Assembly: GCA_009993495.1 (NCBI GenBank)
Contig: JAACTI010000188.1
Location: 1 to 7,035, forward strand
DNA from: Deltaproteobacteria bacterium
GTDB taxonomy: Bacteria; Desulfobacterota; Desulfuromonadia; Desulfuromonadales; Geopsychrobacteraceae
Direction of reading: 5' to 3'
DNA: 7,035 bases
The notes beneath the pieces were generated by a model that searched no databases, was not told the origin of the DNA, and was given only the letters and a program-made list of their open reading frames with translations. Below, one piece after another: positions 5,321-7,035 of this stretch (position 1 is the first letter of the stretch; the number at the start of each line of letters is the position of its first letter). A program made the position numbers and the translations under genes.

Positions 5321-5353
5321 GAAAAAAAATAACTGCTTTCAACCCACGTGGAC

Positions 5354-6349
5354 ATGAGCCGAAATTTGCCCCCTTTATTCACTGCGCAGCCCGATGCGCG
5401 GCAACTTTTTCGCGTGCAGGTTCCGCCCGCGGCTGTCGGCCAGCGCCTGGATCAGTACCTCAGCCAAGCGGTTCCCGGATTGTCGCGCACCCGTGCGCGA
5501 AAAATTGTCGACCTTGGCGGCGTGCACCTGAATGGTCGTCGTGTCCGTACCTGTTCTCAATCCCTGCCTGTTGGGGCCAGCATCGAGATCTATACCGATG
5601 GTTTTCCCCTGGAGCCTTTTCGCCTGACAGAAAGCCATATTCTTTATCGTGATTCCTTTCTGTTGGTTTTGAATAAACCCGCGGGAATTGAAACCCAGCC
5701 GACACCGGCGCGCTACAAGGGGACAATTTATGAGGCGTTGCTCTTTCTCCTCGGAAGGGGTGGCGGCACGCGTAAGCCAGAAGTAGGTATGGTGCAGCGC
5801 CTCGATCGTGGCACCTCCGGGTTGATGGTTTTCTCCCTGCATCCAAAGGCCCATGGCGGGTTAAGCCGGATTTTTCTGGAGCATAAGGTGAAAAAACGCT
5901 ACTTTGCCCTGGTTGCCAGCCCCCCCTCGCCACCGGCGGGTGAAATTCGGTCTTTGCTGGCGCGCAAGCATAAAACCAATAAAATGGTTTCGGTCGAACG
6001 TGGGGGAAAATTAGCGATAACGCGTTACCAGACACAAAATTCCGCCGCCAGCGGCGCACTGTTGGAGATTGAACTTCTGACCGGACGTTCGCATCAGATT
6101 CGTGCTCACCTGTCGGAAGCGGGATCCCCCTTATTGGGCGACAGCTTTTATGGTGGCGCAGTGCAGCATCTTGGGCTTGAATTGACGCGCCCGATGCTGC
6201 ACGCTTTTTCCCTGGAGTTCACCCATCCGGTTACGCAGGAATTCCTGAATTTTACCCTGCCCTTAACCGATGACATGGAGCAATTAAGGTTACGTATGTT
6301 TGCGAACGGTGCCACCCTAAAAAAAAACTGTGAAAGGAAAATATGCTGA
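5354..6349 (+). CDS. RluA-family 23S rRNA pseudouridine synthase (RluC/RluD-like)
   Basis: Converts specific uridines in RNA, most likely 23S rRNA, to pseudouridine; cytoplasmic. The 331-residue product has an S4 RNA-binding domain (about residues 25-80, with GQRLDQYL and GGVHLNGRRV) and then the RluA catalytic domain. Catalytic Asp is D151 in QRLDRGTSG. LLTGRSHQIRAHL (241-253), PLLGDSFYGG (259-268) and LHAFSLEFTHP (282-292) are the other family motifs. The usual HRLD reads QRLD here; Asp and Arg are kept, so activity is likely. The family member (RluC, RluD or other) cannot be settled by eye, so no symbol is given. ATG 5354 is chosen; GTG 5348 is in frame and possible. Neither has a convincing SD. 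The stop overlaps the lgt start by 7 bases. The 3' end contains a run of nine A (6319-6327). Confidence 0.9.
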   Translation: MSRNLPPLFTAQPDARQLFRVQVPPAAVGQRLDQYLSQAVPGLSRTRARKIVDLGGVHLNGRRVRTCSQSLPVGASIEIYTDGFPLEPFRLTESHILYRDSFLLVLNKPAGIETQPTPARYKGTIYEALLFLLGRGGGTRKPEVGMVQRLDRGTSGLMVFSLHPKAHGGLSRIFLEHKVKKRYFALVASPPSPPAGEIRSLLARKHKTNKMVSVERGGKLAITRYQTQNSAASGALLEIELLTGRSHQIRAHLSEAGSPLLGDSFYGGAVQHLGLELTRPMLHAFSLEFTHPVTQEFLNFTLPLTDDMEQLRLRMFANGATLKKNCERKIC

Positions 6350-7035
6350 CGTTTCCACAGATTGACCCGGTCATCGTCCAGATAGGCCCTTTGGCCCTGC
6401 GCTGGTATGGGCTCATGTACCTCGGTGGTTTTTTGTTCGGTTCTTTCTGGATCGGCAAGCTGGCCCCGGGGCGTGGGCTCAATTTAAGCAAAGACCGGCT
6501 GTCTGATTTGGTTTTTTATGTGGTGCTTGGTGTCATTCTGGGGGGGCGGCTGGGTTATGTGTTCTTTTACAACCTGGCTTTTTTTATTGGACATCCGCTG
6601 AAAATATTCGCCGTCTGGGAGGGCGGCATGAGTTTCCATGGCGGTCTGCTTGGAGTTGTGGTGGCCACTCTGCTCTTTTGTCAGCGCAAAAAATTTGCGG
6701 TTTTGCCCATGGCCGACTTGCTGGCGGCGGCCGCTCCCATTGGGCTTGGACTGGGGCGCATCGGCAATTTTATCAATGGGGAACTCTGGGGGCGGACCAC
6801 TGATGTCCCCTGGGGTATGGTTTTTCCCCTTGCCGGACGCTTGCCCCGCCATCCGAGCCAGCTCTATGAGATGTTTTTAGAGGGGCTGGTGCTGTTTGTG
6901 GTGATCTGGCAGCTACACAAGCACAAGACGGCATCTGGAGTGCCTTTTTTTAGTTTTTTTCTGCTTTACGGCGTTTTTCGTTTTACCGTTGAATTTGTCC
7001 GCGAACCCGATATCCAACTGGGCTACCTCTGGGGG
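6343..7035 (+). CDS. lgt: Phosphatidylglycerol-prolipoprotein diacylglyceryl transferase, N-terminal part
   Basis: Inner-membrane enzyme that transfers diacylglycerol from phosphatidylglycerol to the lipobox cysteine of prolipoproteins, the first step of lipoprotein maturation. The reading frame starts at ATG 6343 and is open to the window end (231 codons; the full protein is usually 260-290). Motifs: WYGLMYLGG (21-29), GGMSFHGG with H99 (94-101), the Lgt signature GRIGNFINGELWGR (138-151, with essential-type R139), HPSQLYE (170-176) and YGVFRFTVEFVREPD (209-223). Several hydrophobic helices (about 22-40, 53-78, 97-112, 121-137, 178-190, 200-215) fit the polytopic fold. SD AAGGA (6334-6338) lies 4 bases before ATG. 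The ATG overlaps the upstream stop by 7 bases, implying cotranscription with the pseudouridine synthase gene. Confidence 0.97.
   Translation, partial: MLTFPQIDPVIVQIGPLALRWYGLMYLGGFLFGSFWIGKLAPGRGLNLSKDRLSDLVFYVVLGVILGGRLGYVFFYNLAFFIGHPLKIFAVWEGGMSFHGGLLGVVVATLLFCQRKKFAVLPMADLLAAAAPIGLGLGRIGNFINGELWGRTTDVPWGMVFPLAGRLPRHPSQLYEMFLEGLVLFVVIWQLHKHKTASGVPFFSFFLLYGVFRFTVEFVREPDIQLGYLWG

Larger units (their letters stand above)
5285..5322. repeat. Direct repeat of TTGTCAAGA, 29-base period
   Basis: TTGTCAAGA occurs at 5285-5293 and again at 5314-5322. On the minus strand the first copy covers the 6S transcription start and the second covers the -35 box. On the + strand the first copy contains the possible -35 of the next gene. 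Spacing is close to, but not exactly, three helical turns. A regulator site or a promoter duplication are both possible. Confidence 0.45.

Noticed and set aside
5212..5652. 146-codon + strand open frame overlapping the pseudouridine synthase start
   Set aside because: It covers the 6S promoter and runs out of frame through a well-supported gene; the protein is Arg/Pro/Ser-rich, as expected of a shadow frame.
6484..6852. 122-codon minus-strand open frame opposite lgt
   Set aside because: The + strand here encodes the Lgt motifs in one open frame; the antisense product has no recognisable domain.

Overview
The window reads as a core-genome segment of a Gram-negative bacterium. The order aroA-cmk-ispH-rpsA-(sppA)-ihfB, the style of the S1 protein, the non-mevalonate ispH and the presence of lgt fit a deltaproteobacterium of the Desulfuromonadales type (Geobacter/Pelobacter/Desulfuromonas relatives). 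That placement is inferred from remembered gene order and protein style; no search was run. All protein genes lie on the + strand. I see no mobile element, CRISPR array, tRNA or rRNA.

Layout. Bases 1-1689 are a tightly packed run: the 3' end of aroA (shikimate pathway), cmk (CMP kinase) and ispH (isoprenoid precursor synthesis), with gaps of 6 bases or less. Bases 1690-1838 are the rpsA control region: an inverted repeat, a tentative promoter, and a leader with two GCAA-tetraloop hairpins ahead of the ribosome binding site. rpsA (1839-3551) encodes a six-domain ribosomal protein S1 and ends in a strong intrinsic terminator. sppA (membrane-anchored signal peptide peptidase) starts only 13 bases after that U-tract. 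ihfB (IHF beta/HU family) follows with its own perfect TATAAT box, a TTG start, and a symmetrical terminator usable from both strands.

The 465-base gap 4889-5353 is not empty. On the minus strand it carries a 6S RNA gene (about 5272-5092), recognised from its closing stem, terminal hairpin, 3'-side bubble hairpin and a strong sigma70-type promoter with TTGACA and an extended -10. It runs convergently toward ihfB and divergently from the next gene, an RluA-family 23S pseudouridine synthase (5354-6349). That gene overlaps the start of lgt (prolipoprotein diacylglyceryl transferase), which is cut by the window end after 231 codons.

The theme is growth-related housekeeping: translation (S1, rRNA modification), global transcription and nucleoid control (IHF, 6S RNA), nucleotide, aromatic and isoprenoid precursor supply, and envelope lipoprotein and signal-peptide processing. 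I did not find a novel multigene system. The most notable items are the unlisted 6S RNA with overlapping divergent promoters, and the structured rpsA leader, a candidate S1 autoregulatory element.
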